From the NCBI GenBank assembly GCA_012934845.2, contig WNNJ02001261.1, forward strand, positions 1 to 64,000: a DNA stretch of 64,000 bases. The letters are read 5' to 3'. Numbering within the stretch: position 1 is the stretch's first letter; every line of letters begins with the position of its first letter. The position numbers were made by a program, and so were the translations under genes. The notes under the pieces are model-generated. The model did not search any database. It saw nothing but the letters and a program-made list of their open reading frames with translations, and was not told the DNA's origin. The DNA comes from Pomphorhynchus laevis (taxonomy: Eukaryota > Acanthocephala > Palaeacanthocephala > Echinorhynchida > Pomphorhynchidae). Positions 22,745 to 33,115 of this stretch are shown one piece after another.

Positions 22745-23720
22745 AGACAAATTGCCGCCTAGGGACAAGAAATTTAAAAACGATTTGCTTGAGCAGATTC
22801 ACAACAAGCTTTAAACTTCGAAAGGGGTCGATAACGGTAAGATCATCAACAAATGATCCCTTAGAGAGCGTGTTGAAGCCCCTATCATTGCATACAGCTT
22901 TAACTCAAAAACTTAAAATGCAATGCGACAGATTTCACATTGATATCGACGATCAAGCATCAAATACTGGACACAAACACGTGCGTTGAAGACTACTTAG
23001 CAACGACTATTAGAAAATATTGATAAAAGAGGATGGCAGGGGTGCGACGCACCTCGGCAAAAGCCGTAGAAAACCACGTGGGAGACGTAGTTTAAATAGC
23101 TATACCTACAACGGGTTTGCTGCAATTGACAAACTGGTATCAGTGATACGGCTTGATGATAATCGGTCCAAACAAAGCATTTCGCTTTGTAGAACTAGTG
23201 AGACCGATATTCAATAACATTCATCAGATACGGAACAGAATATGTCAGCAAAAGCCAAGAGACTGTTGTCTCAAACCCCATTTCGGATAATCAATCCAAT
23301 TCAATCGTCTAGTTTTTATCACGTTGACGGGAAAGATCATATTATTCTGGATTCGTTTCTTATCGATATTCAGCATTTGCAGAGTAAGCTCGGTTTCGAT
23401 GACATATACTCCCAGCAATTGCGCGAAAATTGCAGTGATCAAGTAAGCGAACAGGGCGCAGTCGTAGACGTTATGCTACAAAAATCCCGAACACTGAATT
23501 GCGCAACTAGCAGTGAACAAACTGTCGGCAAATTCGCGGACTGCTATGCTGTAGAATTAGCGATGGAGCATATTCTGCTATCTATTATTGACGGCAGCAA
23601 CGTCGATGAGAAGCTTCTTCTAAAGAGCGCTCTAGTGAAGATTGCGGTACTGGTGACAAATATTGCCCCAAACACAACGTACGAAAGAAACGACCCTAAA
23701 AATCGGTAACGTTTGCTGAC
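22745..23720 (+). repeat. Direct repeat block, copy 2, with unknown ORF
   Basis: Second copy of the 19085-19953 block, and longer at its 3' end. The open frame 23242-23709 encodes 155 residues beginning MSAKAKRLLSQTPFRIIN, with SSSFYHVDGKDHIILDSF and ELAMEHILLSIIDGSN. I do not recognise the domain. The two copies agree closely in sequence over about 700 bases, so the duplication is fairly recent. Between the copies lie L2-like, LINE RT and RLE-B fragments on the opposite strand. Confidence 0.7.
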
Positions 23721-24310
23721 GACGTTATTTGGCGAGCTAATTATCGTTGCCCGGCTAAAGATAATTGCGCACGCTCTACGTACAGCCACGACGCTGATGC
23801 TGATTGTTAAACGGATGAGGAATTTACTTTCCAAACAATTTGTTTCTTTTTTGAATATGAAATGTATTATGAAATTAATTATTTAATAATATTTAATTTA
23901 TTTAATAATATTTAATGTCATGATAAAAATGAAAGCTGACATTACGTTTTTGAATTTGATAAATAACTCGGAAACAATAAAGTGAAAAATAAATAATCGA
24001 ATATTAACTCGAATAATAGACCTGGCGTATTCGTCATTTTTATGTTCATCATTTATATTCATCATTTTTGGACAAGGTTGTATCAAATTTTGATTTCACG
24101 AAATATTTCAGGATTAAAATATCATATTTTATGATTGGACGACTTTTCAATCTACTAACTTTTCGATAGTTGTCAGCGGTAGTGAACCAAAACGATAAAT
24201 TAATATCGAATAGTAGACTATTTGTAACTATATCAAAACATAAGTAATATCCAACGATAAAAAAGAAAATAATATTATCACAGATTTTGATAATATCATA
24301 TAACTAATAA
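23721..24310. other. Intron sequence, no element recognised
   Basis: AT-rich intron DNA left of PDI exon C. Nothing coding is supported. The last ten bases (24301-24310) are the left copy of a target-site duplication. Confidence 0.5.
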
Positions 24311-24530
24311 TTTAAATTGATTGCATATAAAAATTTCCTGTTGTTGCATCACATTTTCCTCACAGTTATTGTTCCGGTTCTTGGTACAGCAGCACGCTAC
24401 TAATCAGCCTAGGTCGGTCTCAGCTGATGATGAGACAGCAGCTGAGACCCACCCAGGCTGATTAGTTGCGACCTGGTGTATCAAGAATAGGAACAATACA
24501 TATGAGGATAATGTCGCTCCACAACCAGAA
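24311..24530. mobile_element. Short foldback (inverted-repeat) element with 10-bp target-site duplication
   Basis: The two arms are imperfect reverse complements meeting at GGTCTCAGCTG / CAGCTGAGACC (about 24414-24448). The flanks carry TAACTAATAA on both sides (24301-24310 and 24531-24540), a convincing target-site duplication. It has the same arms as the longer element at 57956-58416 (for example ACTAATCAGCCT and GAGGATAAT) but lacks that element's central tRNA-like part. It has no coding capacity. It lies about 240 bases from PDI exon C, within the intron. Confidence 0.8.
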
Positions 24531-24776
24531 TAACTAATAAAATTATCACAAAAACAAGTCATTTATCAATTTTATGTTATTTAAAAATATATAAAAAATG
24601 CCTAATTAAAATAAACACAAAATGTCTAAAACTTACCCATTTAAACTAAACTGTAAACTACTAAATAAATTATTGTACGTTATTTTGCAAACATACAAAT
24701 ATTTTGGCTTATATAAAAACTGTAAAAAATCATCTTATATATAAGTTTAAATCAACAAGCCTTGATAAAACCTTAC

Positions 24777-24881
24777 TTCAGCATTAAAATTTGAGAGCAA
24801 CGGAACAATATTGGATTTCACAAAAGTTTTAACTGTATCATACGTTGCTTCTCCTTCCATTACTTCTTCTAATTCATCAAA
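24777..24881 (-). CDS. PDI exon C: end of b domain and start of b'
   Basis: This exon has 35 codons. Acceptor TTTATTTAG precedes 24881 and donor GAA|GTAAGG follows 24777. It reads FDELEEVMEGEATYDTVKTF and then SNIVPLLSNFNAE, matching the PDIA1 segment KFDEGRNNFEGE...LLDFIKHNQLPLV. Phase 0 on both sides. It joins exon B after MMVYKK (family V.LFKK|FDE) and exon D before DAKLMF. Undamaged. It is too short to be called as a gene on its own; the assignment comes from continuity with exons B and D. Confidence 0.88.
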
Positions 24882-25093
24882 CTAAATAAACACAATTTGG
24901 CAAATGTATATTAGTAGTGGAAATATGAGTAAAAAGTTTAGGTTATTTTAGTTAAAAAGTGTATGGCTATAATAGAGAATGAAAATGCGAATAAAATCAA
25001 TTTATTAAATTCATTATTAAATTTTAAATAGTTGATAATGATCCAATATTGATAAAGAATTATTAGAGCTGGATCAAAAACAGGATTTTTTTT

Positions 25094-25125
25094 AATATTT
25101 CGCTAACTTCTGTTAGCATCTTCAG
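25094..25125 (-). ncRNA. Hammerhead-like motif, probably a lone PLE terminal fragment
   Basis: On the minus strand: CTGAAGA, perfect stem GCTAAC-AGAA-GTTAGC, then GAAA and TATT. This is the cleanest core and stem II in the window. No PLE coding sequence is recognised beside it, so it may be the remnant of a terminal repeat. Confidence 0.5.
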
Positions 25126-26683
25126 AAAATTTCAATGTTTTTAAATGTACATGCTTATATAAAAAAGTTCAAAACGATCGCAGCCATTTGCTTTGGGCGG
25201 GTGCTGCTGTTATTAGTGATAACCAGCAATTTTCACTGTGTTTGAATTTTTGACACTATTTCGGCTACTTTGAAATAAAAAGCAACAAAAAGGATGATTC
25301 AAAATAGTTTAGAAACAAAACAAAAATAATTACAATAATATTTTCATTCAAGATAATAGAAAATTTTTCGAGGTTTATTATATTTATAAAAACTCCAATA
25401 TTATTATGCCGAATAATAAACCTGACGTAAAGTTAAATATTTTGTAAAGATGTCGTAAACGATTTACATATTTGTAAAGATGTCGTAAACGATAAAAAGT
25501 TGAGATAATATAACATACATTATTGAGAACGAGTCAACGAGCCAACGCGACCTTGTGCGACGAGTCAAAAATAAGAGACTAAAAGAATATATACAAATAT
25601 AAAAGTGCGTGAGAAACATTCACACATTCATTCGCCGTTAAACGAGCATTACGAAAGGAGGACGGTGGTTATATCACGAGTCAACCAAAGTGCATGCAGT
25701 CTCTACCATGAGATGTGACAGAAAAAGCGAGTTATTCAATGTCAAGCACGCAGGCGTGTGATCAACCTATCATGTGTTCGTCTTACGCGACGCCAGGCAC
25801 ACGCCGTACAAACGTGAAACTGTATTCAGTGTATATTTGATCATAAAAGCGGAAACTATACAAACATTGTATCGGGGACGACATCAGTAAACATGCCACA
25901 TTTTGTTGCTTCTATGCCTTGTAACAGTCTCCGAACAGTGAGTGATGACATTTCCACATTAATGAATATGTGGTTATCCCGATCGAAACGATTGTTCGAC
26001 TACCGCGACGAATTCAGATTCGAGTAGCATAACTATTTGCCAATGTGATCAAGGATGTACTTACGACAAACTCTGTGGTATCTTAGGTTCGCTTGTTGTG
26101 TTTGTCAAAGATGTAATTCCACATACCAAAGTCTACTCAAAAATGGTCAAGTGCGCATGGGACTGCATCTCACATTGATAGTCGGCTTGATGTTTTTATG
26201 CATAGTTGCGTCAATGCACTGGCATGCAAACTGCCATCAATGGAGAGGTCAAAGAACATAACAAGTTTTAAATGGTGAAACTGTGTTCTTGAAGCGATAA
26301 CCATTGCCAGGTAGGGCAACTATAGTAAAGCGGTACAACGGCTGACATCAACAAAACTTTGCTAAATTTCTGAGCCAGTGCGAGATATTCTGAGTGAGTT
26401 ACATACAATTCGACCGAGCCAACAAGAATCTGCACGACAATCAAGATCATTAGATGTTTAAATCAGCCATGTAGCCACAGACACTATTCAGGTTGACAAA
26501 GAACTAGTGTGGCGAGCCATTCAGTCTTTTAAACCGGCTACGTCGCCCGATTGTCTTGGTTTACGTCTAGAAAATTTAAGAGACATAATCGATGCGGATA
26601 ATAGAGGTAGTTTGCTGGAGGGCGTGACGTAGTTAGTCAACCATTTACTCGCTGGACTTGCTCCACCGTAGCTATCAACATGG

Positions 26684-27139
26684 TTGGCGGGAGCGTCAAT
26701 GATTGGATTGCCAAAAGCAGACGGAGGGGTCCGTCCAATTGCTTCTGGGAAGACATTGTGTCGTTTGTGTTCAAAGTGTGGATGCTTAAGATTGAAGCCG
26801 CAATTTGCAAGGCTACTTCTACCTACGCAATTGGGAGTCGCAACACCAAACGCCATTATGAAAATGGTACACAAGATAGTCAGGTTACATGCATTGTATA
26901 GATATAGAACGGATTGGGTATGGACCAAGGTGGACTTGTCAAATGCGTTCAACACAGTCGACCAAACAGCAATGTTGGACAGGGTTTCGACTCTAATGCC
27001 AGATGTGCTTTTATGGGTGAAATGGTGCTATCAACAACCGTCCAAACTCCGATTTGGTGGACTGGATCCTTTAATATCGGACCAGGGTGTGCAACAAGGA
27101 GAATCACTGGGTTCATTTCTTTTTGCCCTCATCATTTAA
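26684..27139 (+). CDS. RLE-B reverse transcriptase, fingers to motif B
   Basis: This is a 151-codon open frame: MIGLPKADGGVRPIASGKT (fingers), LLLPTQLGVATPNAIMKMVH, WVWTKVDLSNAFNTVDQ (motif A, catalytic Asp in VDLSNAF) and SDQGVQQGESLGSFLFALII (motif B). Ends at TAA 27137; motif C is in a nearby frame from 27155. These RT motifs resemble R2/NeSL-type LINEs that carry a C-terminal restriction-like endonuclease. Confidence 0.75.
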   Translation: MAGASMIGLPKADGGVRPIASGKTLCRLCSKCGCLRLKPQFARLLLPTQLGVATPNAIMKMVHKIVRLHALYRYRTDWVWTKVDLSNAFNTVDQTAMLDRVSTLMPDVLLWVKWCYQQPSKLRFGGLDPLISDQGVQQGESLGSFLFALII

Positions 27140-27154
27140 GATGTAATAAAGGAG

Positions 27155-27775
27155 TTGAGTGCTAACGAGGGCATTGAGGTGAATTCGTTGTACCTCGACG
27201 ATGACATAGTGGATGGATATCATGCCGCAATTGCCAAAGTCCTTAACATGTTACAATGCACCTTTCAGAATTTGAATTTGCGGATGAATTGGGCAAAGAC
27301 CGAGGTAATAGGTGATCCAACAGCTATTCACTGTTGCCTCGCGGCTTGTGATGGAAAACCCAACAACAATGCAACATCGAAGTTCCAAATTCTTGGATCG
27401 CCTTTTGGTAGCGATACCTTTATTACAGAGTACCTACATCAGCAAGTTTTCCCTAAGTTAAAGGAGTCGATAGATGCAGTTACCACACTTCCGAATCCAC
27501 CACTTGCGTATCTACTGTTACGTCATTGTGTTTCCGGTCCTAGGATTACTCATTTGATGCGAACAATTCCACCACATGTAATAACGAGATTTTTGCAAAG
27601 GTTTGATATCGGGATCGTGCACGCCTTCGAAACAGTCACATCTGTTCAGTTAAATAGGCAGGTTCTGCAACATCTTGCACTTCACCTCAACCTTGGTGGT
27701 TTTGGGCTTTCTAACACCAGCCTCCACGCCCCTTGCGCATACGTTGAAAGTATATCATTAGTATCCAATAGCTAA
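27155..27775 (+). CDS. RLE-B reverse transcriptase, motif C and thumb
   Basis: This is a 206-codon open frame with IEVNSLYLDDDIVDGYHAA (motif C, YLDD), LNLRMNWAKTEVIG (motif D), FQILGSPFGSDTFITEYL, PLAYLLLRHCVSGPRITHL and LALHLNLGGFGLSN. It is co-linear with 35259-36650. A stop ends it before the endonuclease region, which is degenerate in this copy. The frame differs from the preceding ORF by a short shift at about 27140. Confidence 0.75.
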   Translation: MSANEGIEVNSLYLDDDIVDGYHAAIAKVLNMLQCTFQNLNLRMNWAKTEVIGDPTAIHCCLAACDGKPNNNATSKFQILGSPFGSDTFITEYLHQQVFPKLKESIDAVTTLPNPPLAYLLLRHCVSGPRITHLMRTIPPHVITRFLQRFDIGIVHAFETVTSVQLNRQVLQHLALHLNLGGFGLSNTSLHAPCAYVESISLVSNS

Positions 27776-29294
27776 CTGCATGAAGCCAGAGACTTCGTGG
27801 GATATGAAACCGCCTGGGGTAAATTGCCGGCTTGTGGCCGCAGGATTTGCAACAGATGGGAATGGTGTCGCAATCTCGATTATCATTGATGATTGATAAG
27901 GAAGAACGCCGTAATTTGCTCGAGATAGTCAATCAGTTTGACAGAGCGCGCTTACTCGCAGTATTAAACTGACATGCTTCCGCCTAGCTACAAGTTTCTC
28001 CTAAACGAAATTAGCGCTCTGATTTGCCGCCACCGCAGTTTGCGTTCTTGCACGCTTATGGTTCGGACTACCCATATTCCCGGATAAATATAAGTGTGAT
28101 CGCTGTTTACGTCCGTCGGATATATACGGTTTGCAAGCAGTAACTAGTCAATACGGAGGGCATCGAGGTCTACGTCACGATGGTATTCGTGACGTAGTTT
28201 TCATGTAGCACAGAGGTGTCGCATTGACGTAGCGATAAAACCACGACGATTACTGCCCGATTTACATAAAAGACCCACTAATATACTCATTAATGGAGAT
28301 CCTCCCGAAACAATCGATTTTGATGTCACACACCAGCAACAAAGTTCTTTTATCAGAGGGTCATCGACTACTCAGGGTTTTGCTGCGTCTTTATATGCGA
28401 TCAATGTGAAATATCTAAATATTAGGCCTGTATGGAGGAGCATGGATACGTGTTTACTGCACCGGTCGAAGGTACCTTGGCGCGTGAAATGATGTTTGGG
28501 AGAAATTGATTAAGCGCATTGCTGGAAACGTCAGTAGAGTCCTTGGAATTTCGTACAGAAAATCCGTTTCCAGCCTGTTAAAACGCACCTCCGTGGCGCT
28601 TATGCGAGGTAATGTTCATGGCTTATCAGCCTCTCTGGTGTCATTTCACCTGAATAGAGACTGGGGAGCTCAACTGGATACAGGAGAATCGCTCGAGAGG
28701 ATATCTAACAAACATAGGAGTCGCAGCTAATTAATACAAGAGACTGATGACACATACTTTGTTACTTTAAACTTATATGGACGCAATGAAATGATGGCTC
28801 TGACGGAAATGGATTCTGAAGACATAAACATTGATCTCAAAAGGTTGTACAGCATAGGACACACCCTGAAACTTCAGAACATGCGACACGAGAATTCACA
28901 CTTTCCACACAATTTGATGAAACACAAGCATCATAGATTGCCGGATCAGGTCAACGCCATATTGACCCGACGATGGACAGAGAGCGAATGTACATTACTC
29001 ATGCCGGCATCAATGTCAGCGGGCGTGTATACTGTATCTCCTGCCTTATAAAACGACGATGAATTAGGTTGCCTTGATCTCGAATACGATGGCAGCAAAC
29101 AAGGACAGCTTTCCGGGCAACCCAAGGAACCCACGGACGATGCCCATAGCAATAAGACATAGCATTTGATTCAATCTTATATAATTATTTATATAATTGA
29201 ATATCGTAAACGATTATTTTATTTAAGTAATCTTTTCTATTTTATGTTTATACTTTATCTAATAAAAAGTTTGAAATCAAAAAAGTTTGAGATA

Positions 29295-29390
29295 TAAAGT
29301 AAATACAATCTAAAGTAAATACAATCTAAAGTAAATACAATCTAAAGTAAATACAATCTAAAGTAAATACAATCTAAAGTAAATACAATA
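29295..29390. repeat. 16-base tandem repeat in LINE leader
   Basis: Six near-perfect units of TAAAGTAAATACAATC. They lie immediately after the AAGTTTGAGATA motif in the 5' leader of the plus-strand RLE-Cys copy, like the monomer arrays in some LINE promoters. Confidence 0.9.
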
Positions 29391-29633
29391 AATAACATAC
29401 AATTAATATACACAATTACAACATCTTACAACACAACAACTCGCAAGGACTTGAAGTATACCCTTTGACGACAACCATTATTACATACAATTTTCCATCT
29501 TACAATCGACAACGAAAACCATCGACGACATCGACAACGACAACCATCGACGACATCGACATTAAAAAAGTTTGCGAACTGAAGTAAATACATTTATTTA
29601 TTTGGGCTAATAAATTAACTACTTACAATAATA

Positions 29634-29996
29634 ATGCCTAAAGGACGTCCTGACAGTGTATTGAAATGCTGCAATTGCAATGGACAGGCTGCAAAATGCA
29701 AAAACTGCAAATGTGTTAAGGCCGGTCGAAAATGCACTACATGTAGAGTGGGCGGATGTATCAATAAGACGAATATAAGTACATCGTCCGATGTATGTAT
29801 TTTAACTGAAATTCCGGGAAATAATATATACAGAAACGCTATAGAATCAGAATCTTCGCAAAGAAATGCATATCAATATAATGCAAACAGAACAGTAATT
29901 ACTGATGCTACTCAGATTGTAGCTGTGAATAATGGAATTTCTAATAACTTAGAAATTTGTAATATTGAGGGGATATATCAAGTGGTTATTCAATAG
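29634..29996 (+). CDS. Cys-rich N-terminal finger of RLE-Cys LINE
   Basis: Starts MPKGRPDSVLKCCNCNGQAA. Cysteines at residues about 12, 13, 15, 22, 25, 27, 34, 37 and 42 (KCCNC, CKNCKC, CTTC, GGCINK) form the same array as at 5840-6127, 32567-32920 and 45946-46275. Residues beyond 50 are low-complexity and poorly conserved. TAG at 29994 ends this frame; the frame reopens at 30009 with a linker. The ATG is preceded by AACTACTTACAATAAT, a motif also found before the CR1-like ORF1. The likely role is nucleic-acid binding. Confidence 0.7.
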   Translation: MPKGRPDSVLKCCNCNGQAAKCKNCKCVKAGRKCTTCRVGGCINKTNISTSSDVCILTEIPGNNIYRNAIESESSQRNAYQYNANRTVITDATQIVAVNNGISNNLEICNIEGIYQVVIQ

Positions 29997-30291
29997 AAGC
30001 CAAATACCATGGTGCTCCCTCGATGTTCTGCAAGTAATACCATAATTGATACTATCGCAAACTTCTATTTCGATGTTGCACGAAAAAATAATAATGAGAA
30101 CTCTGTTATCAAGTCTGCTACAGTTTTTTTACAATGCGTTCTCCAAAGAATTCCATCGAAAAAAGTTAACGTGATTCGAAAAACATTAGAGAACAGACTG
30201 GCTTTGTGGTCAACAAAAAAAATATAAAGAGCTTTTTGACGAGGCCAATTACCTACAAGTAGCTTTTAGTGAATCTAGAAAAAAATCACAT

Positions 30292-31377
30292 ATGACGGAT
30301 TGGAACAAGAATTATGTTAGACTAATGTTACGAGGGAAAGTTGCTGCAAGTTCTGCGATTCTTGATAACAATGATTCGTCAGGTCCGCTAGGCCCTAATG
30401 TTAGGGTTGGATCTTCATCTGTCAAAGAAGTGCTTGAAAATCTACACCCTATCCCAGAAAATCTACATCCTGATTCTCTTCTGTCATCACCAATTCATGG
30501 AGCGATCACACATCACTCTGTACGCTTCACGCAAATTGACGAAGACGCTATCATCAAAGCTTGTAAAAAGACTAACGGAAGTGCAGGACCGTCAGGATGT
30601 GATTCGAATCTATGGAAATTCATGCTCACAGGCTTCGGAAATCATTCACGTAACCTTGCCAGGGCTTTGGCTGAATTCACAATTCGATTAACTACTGATA
30701 AAATTCCTCCTGGTGTTCTTGATGCGTTTACGACATGTAGGCTTGTCGCTATCCCTAAGAAATCTGGGGGCATAAGACCGATAGGAGTGTGTGAAGTTAC
30801 GAGATGCATAGTATGTAAAGCCATACTTGAAGTGGTAAAATTCGACTTGCAAGACGTGGCTGGAAAGAGTCAACTGGCAGCATCACAACGTGGCGGAATT
30901 GAGTTTGCTATTCATTCCATCAAATCCGCATTTATGTCGAATAAACAACGCTGTGTTCTTGCCGTGGATGCTTCTAACGCATTTAACTCTTTAAATCGAC
31001 ATGCTGCTATTCACAATATACAATACATTTGTCCTTCGTTGGCTTGTGTTCTTTCAAACACTTACAGAACTGACGCTCAACTAGTGCTTGGCGGTACAAG
31101 CATATTTTCTCGAGAGGGGTTCACACAAGGGGACCCCTTAGCTATGGCGGCTTTCTCCATGGCATCACTTCCGTTGATCAACAAAATAAAAAACAATGTT
31201 CCCGGCATCACACAAGTTTGGTTTGCGGATGATGCAAACTTTGTCGGTACTATTGATGAGTTAAATATAGTATGGAATGTATTGAAAAGCGATGGACCTC
31301 AATACGGATATTTCGTTAACGCTAAGAAAACACAAGTGCTTACTCATCCATCTGAAATGAAGCAGGCATGCCCATGA
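30292..31377 (+). CDS. Reverse transcriptase of RLE-Cys LINE (3' truncated)
   Basis: This is a 361-codon open frame. N-terminal helical part, then SAGPSGCDSNLWKFM (a conserved pre-RT block), RLVAIPKKSGGIRPIGV (fingers), VLAVDASNAFNSLNR (motif A), REGFTQGDPLAMAAFSM (motif B), VWFADDANFVGT (motif C, FADD) and GYFVNAKKTQVLT (motif D). It ends within the sequence at the tail-to-tail junction (QACP then stop), so the terminal residues are not native. Both catalytic regions are intact. Confidence 0.8.
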   Translation: MTDWNKNYVRLMLRGKVAASSAILDNNDSSGPLGPNVRVGSSSVKEVLENLHPIPENLHPDSLLSSPIHGAITHHSVRFTQIDEDAIIKACKKTNGSAGPSGCDSNLWKFMLTGFGNHSRNLARALAEFTIRLTTDKIPPGVLDAFTTCRLVAIPKKSGGIRPIGVCEVTRCIVCKAILEVVKFDLQDVAGKSQLAASQRGGIEFAIHSIKSAFMSNKQRCVLAVDASNAFNSLNRHAAIHNIQYICPSLACVLSNTYRTDAQLVLGGTSIFSREGFTQGDPLAMAAFSMASLPLINKIKNNVPGITQVWFADDANFVGTIDELNIVWNVLKSDGPQYGYFVNAKKTQVLTHPSEMKQACP

Positions 31378-31427
31378 AATGAAGCACGATGCCAATTGCA
31401 TACATGAACGTATGCAATTAACATCGT
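31353..31427. repeat. Palindromic junction between two tail-to-tail LINEs
   Basis: Direct repeat TGAAATGAAGC (31353-31363 and 31375-31385), then an 18-base inverted pair 31386-31403 / 31410-31427 with two mismatches and a 6-base loop. The plus-strand LINE ends and the minus-strand LINE ends exactly here. Confidence 0.8.
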
Positions 31428-32566
31428 CCGCGAACCAACAGTGGATCACATTTGGAGCCACTGATTGTAACCTCTTGATCGAGGGTATATATGCAGCAGC
31501 AAAAGCCACCATGGATACTGGATCGCCATGCGTGAATCCTTCTTTCGAATACATTATGTCTCCTTCAACCGATAATGTACTCGAGTTAAAAGCATTTACA
31601 GCGTCCAACTGTAGCACACAATTCTTAGTATCTCGATTAAGTGCATCGCGTACAGAATGTATCGCTGTTTCAACTCTACTCTTCTGACCACAACATAGTT
31701 GTTCACAGCCGGCAACTGTCAGCAAATCTTTACATACTCTCGATGAGATGATTTTTCCAAAACTACGTCTTGTTACTTCCCCAATGCTAATTGGTCTCAG
31801 GCCCGGACACTTATCCAATGGAAATAGTCGACTTGCTGAAAAGCATTTAGAGATCCAGCGGAAATGTCCCTCGTCGCGAGCATTATGGCAAATTCTGCTA
31901 ACGCCGCAGCGAGTCGATCTGATGATTGTCCAAACGAGCAAAGCATCATTTTCCAAAATTTAGCATCAGTACCTAAGGGACCCGCTGCTCCATGGGTACG
32001 CCTTGCGGAAGATTTTATATCTTCGACTGAGATGTCATTAAAGCGTGCTGGATGATGATCGATAACATTCGGAAGTGGCTCCATGAGAAGACCTTCATTT
32101 GCCAATTCGGCCGCATTGGGATGTAGACTCAATAGTTTCTCACGAACATTCTGTGATCCGATTATATTTTCGAGACTTAGTATCCCATTCGATTTGCTTA
32201 GATTCGATAACAACTGTACTGCTGTAGTTATTTTGCCAATGTTCATCAACTGAATGAATGATCGGATCCATTTGGATTAAGTCTTCTTGATGGGTGAATT
32301 GTGTTGCATCTGTAAGTTTTGCATCACTCTAGCCTCATCCAAGAGATCAACGAGTTATCCACCCCTCCATAACGATATGCGACGCTCTATAAGCTTTCTC
32401 TGTGTACAAATTTTGCGACTTTGCCCCTTTTGAAGAATTAGTTAACGCATGATTGTTGAAAACTTCGGTTTATTATCCATTTGCAATGGATCGAATACCC
32501 AATCGCTATATAGTTCTGCCAGCAAATTAATGAAATCAGAATTTGCATTGCACCTCGGGAGTACCA

Positions 32567-32920
32567 TCAAATTAGGTTTCCACTTGATGACACTTGATAG
32601 CACTTGTTCAATAGGAGATCCCTTAAAGGTCTATCACCTTCATTTATACATGCAGTATTTAAGGATGAGCCATCTGTATATTTGGTAGTCCTTGTGTTAT
32701 CAGTCAATTGTTCGGCGTCGTGAGATGTAGTTGATTGTAAAGGTTGACGATTTAAACTCAAAGAGTCAACTGTCATATGAACTGCTCGATTTGTACAACC
32801 TTTGGCTAGGCAGTTCCGGCACGACGTCCCTGATTTTGCGCACTTGAAACCTTTACAGCGTGCAGCGGAACCGTTGCAGTTACAATACCGCGATGTGTCA
32901 CTGGATTTCCCTTTTGGCAT
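32567..32920 (-). CDS. Cys-rich N-terminal finger of the minus-strand RLE-Cys LINE
   Basis: Starts MPKGKSSDTSRYCNCNGSAA at 32920. Cysteine array YCNC, CKGFKC, CRNC, KGC matches the other fingers, with CC changed to YC at the first pair. 117 codons, ending GNLI. The N-terminal MPKG is shared with the copy at 29634 (MPKG) and closely with that at 6127 (MPRG), which supports the start. Confidence 0.7.
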   Translation of the reverse strand: MPKGKSSDTSRYCNCNGSAARCKGFKCAKSGTSCRNCLAKGCTNRAVHMTVDSLSLNRQPLQSTTSHDAEQLTDNTRTTKYTDGSSLNTACINEGDRPLRDLLLNKCYQVSSSGNLI

Positions 32921-32945
32921 GAGAGTGGGAAGATGTTGTCAGGAA

Positions 32946-33115
32946 GTAAAGTTAGACTGCTCACCCCGGGACGTACCCTGGGCGTACGGGTTCGTTGGTT
33001 GCTTACAGAGGAAAAATAATCGTCGGCTCGTAAAGTTAGATTGCGCAACCCGAGACGTACCCTGGGCGTCCGGCTTCGTTGGTTGCTTACAGAGGAAAAA
33101 TAATCGTCGACTCCA
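32946..33115. repeat. Tandem duplication of about 85 bases in LINE leader
   Basis: Two copies of a unit beginning GTAAAGTTAGA and ending GAAAAATAATCGTCG, differing at a few positions, directly upstream of the minus-strand finger ORF. Confidence 0.85.

Larger units (their letters stand above)
25494..29203 (+). mobile_element. RLE-B LINE, nearly full length, flanked by TCGTAAACGAT
   Basis: TCGTAAACGAT stands at 25483-25493 (and again at 25453-25463) and at 29204-29214, consistent with a target-site duplication. The interior starts AAAAAGTTGAGATAATA. An N-terminal region (25890-26500) has scattered Cys pairs but is broken. RT runs from about 26510 (SPDCLGLRLENL) through 27775, then a degenerate endonuclease region (GGHRGLRHDGIRDVVF near 28160, IDFDVTH near 28315) and a 3' frame at 28791-29051. 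Several frame changes occur in the 5' and 3' parts, while the RT core is better kept. It lies in the intron between PDI exons B and C. Confidence 0.75.
29260..31385 (+). mobile_element. RLE-Cys LINE with intact 5' end but no 3' half
   Basis: Leader motifs AAAAAGTTTGAGATATAA (about 29279), a 16-base tandem repeat, further short repeats (29505-29560) and AACTACTTACAA precede the finger ORF at 29634. A linker (30009-30227) and RT (30292-31377) follow. The element stops just after RT motif D; thumb, zinc knuckle and endonuclease are missing. It meets a second RLE-Cys copy tail to tail at about 31386. LINE insertions normally lose the 5' end, so a 5'-complete, 3'-truncated copy is unusual and points to later breakage. 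Lesions: a stop at 29994 and a frame change in an A-run near 30218. Confidence 0.75.
31386..33115 (-). mobile_element. RLE-Cys LINE, second copy, tail-to-tail with the first
   Basis: Minus strand from 33115: tandem 85-base leader repeat, finger ORF (32920-32567), linker and pre-RT block (32249-31797, AAGPLGTDAKFWKMM), RT (31956-31386) with FPLDKCPGLRPISIGEV, CVLQLDAVNAFNSS (motif A), KEGFTHGDPVSMVAFA (motif B) and HCWFADDVNC (motif C). It stops just after motif C; the 3' half is missing. It differs clearly in sequence from the plus-strand copy, so the pair is not a simple inverted duplication. Several frame changes and a deletion between motifs A and B are evident. Confidence 0.75.
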
